A stretch of 32,980 bases of DNA from NCBI GenBank assembly GCA_947167565.1, contig CAMVIN010000012.1:1-32980 (forward strand). Direction: 5' to 3'. The position numbers and the translations under genes are program-made. Below, one piece after another: positions 32,370-32,980 of the stretch. Positions within the stretch are counted from its first letter, which is position 1; the number at the start of each line of letters is the position of its first letter. The notes beneath the pieces were generated by a model. That model had not been told where the DNA came from and searched no databases. It saw nothing but the letters and a program-made list of their open reading frames with translations. This DNA comes from an uncultured Clostridia bacterium (GTDB lineage: Bacteria > Bacillota > Clostridia > Lachnospirales > Lachnospiraceae).

Positions 32370-32898
32370 TTACTGCACCTCCTTCGGAAAATACTTCTGA
32401 ATCAATGTTATTGCACCATAACTGTCTATATACACATTGTCTGTGCATCAATATTCTTAGCCCCAAGTGTATTTCTGTAATGCTCTACCAGGTTTGTCTT
32501 TGCTGTAAACTGAACAAATCCCTCATTTCCGGCATCCCAACTTAATTTGCAGGCAATCGCAAACAAATGTCCACCGACACCTTTATAAAGACCATCACAC
32601 CCGATATTAAAAGGAGCAGCCTCCAAAATATCTACATGCGTATAATACTGGCTTCTGATATGCTTTAATGCAATCATTCCCTGCAATTCTTCGGTATCTT
32701 TCAAAAGTAGCTCATACACTTCATATCCCTTTTGGTGCGGTATGCTCCAGTCAAACTTCCATCCATCGCTTTTAACATCTTTGCATCGTTCTTGCTGATT
32801 GTCCGCGTCACAAGACGATATTCTGTATCACATTCCTCTCCTGTTTCACTTGAAATCAGACAATTTGTCAATTCATCAATCGAAATATCTATCTCCAT
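32370..32898 (-). pseudogene. GNAT N-acetyltransferase gene with two frameshifts
   Basis: ATG at 32898 follows GGAGG. The first frame reads MEIDISIDELTNCLISSETG to about residue 44 (KNDAKMLKA) and then leaves the family. The next frame supplies DGWKFDWSIPHQKGYEVYEL and the acetyl-CoA region GVGGHLFAIACKLSWDAG with LVEHYRNTLGAKN. One missing G after GCG (32767) explains the first break. After QTMCI a TAG (32428-32426) appears because of an extra TA in TATATA. Removing it continues DSYGAITLIQKYFPKEVQ to TAA at 32370. Without the lesions it would encode about 180 residues. Either the gene is decayed or the indels are sequencing errors. Its substrate is unknown. Confidence 0.75.
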
Positions 32899-32919
32899 AT
32901 TGTTCCTCCATTTATGAAA

Positions 32920-32925
32920 AGTATA
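32920..32925 (-). promoter_or_regulatory. Possible extended -10 of the GNAT operon
   Basis: TATACT (32925-32920) is preceded by TGG on the minus strand, 21 bp upstream of the start codon. No clear -35 at 17 bp is present. Confidence 0.4.
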
Positions 32926-32980
32926 CCATAAAATCCGCTACTCTGCACAAGAACTTTGTTCCTATACTGTTTCTTGTCCC

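Noticed and set aside
32940-32965. LexA box in GAACTTTGTTC-like sequence
   Set aside because: The GAAC and GTTC halves are separated by 3 bases, not the 4 of the Gram-positive LexA consensus.
1-32980. CRISPR array, rRNA, tRNA, insertion sequence or prophage genes
   Set aside because: No regularly spaced repeats, cloverleaf, rRNA motif, transposase or phage structural gene was seen on either strand.

Overview
The window looks like chromosomal core DNA of a motile, Gram-positive gut bacterium of the Lachnospiraceae (Clostridia). Evidence for this: hpf, secA and prfB lie in order; genes start behind strong AGGAGG-type ribosome binding sites; CheW, CheX and CheY proteins are present; lipoproteins carry lysine-rich FN3/Ig-like domains; and there is a Gly/Cys-rich mini-protein of a kind found in Clostridia. 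Most genes are on the minus strand. The genus cannot be fixed by eye.

Layout. 1-4422: carbohydrate use, with a large exported solute-binding protein (cut by the window edge) and a GH43 endo-arabinanase lipoprotein coupled to a small membrane protein. 4564-6498: a divergent cytoplasmic GGDEF-EAL protein with a LamG-like C-terminus. 6568-8743: a divergent pair (DUF4846 protein and a Lys-rich lipoprotein) with a perfect 11-bp palindrome exactly midway between their promoters. 8810-17535: rRNA-type methyltransferase, purB, two AT-richer secreted-protein genes (one a metalloprotease that has lost its signal peptide), purF and a catalytically degenerate GH3/NagZ-like lipoprotein. 17698-20715: Gly/Cys-rich peptide, a small hypothetical gene, aroC, then a CheX-type phosphatase with a CheY-type receiver. 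20729-24345: membrane protein, hom, cheW and prfB. 24431-28764: secA, an acyltransferase and hpf. 29088-31637: a large lipoprotein diverging from a cysteine synthase. 31638-32980: a decaying AT-rich tract with a broken small ORF, several palindromes, a small intact gene and a frameshifted GNAT acetyltransferase.

The most notable points are these. prfB has its programmed +1 frameshift at UAA instead of the usual UGA. The essential secA is interrupted by a deletion of about 26 nt that removes the Q motif and shifts the frame. A GH3 homologue has lost its nucleophile and its acid/base dyad. The reading frame of a secreted protease continues directly from the purF stop codon. Two divergent promoters share a centred palindrome. 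A c-di-GMP enzyme is fused to a LamG-like domain. No CRISPR array, rRNA, tRNA or recognisable insertion sequence was seen. No single new defence or signalling system is proven here.
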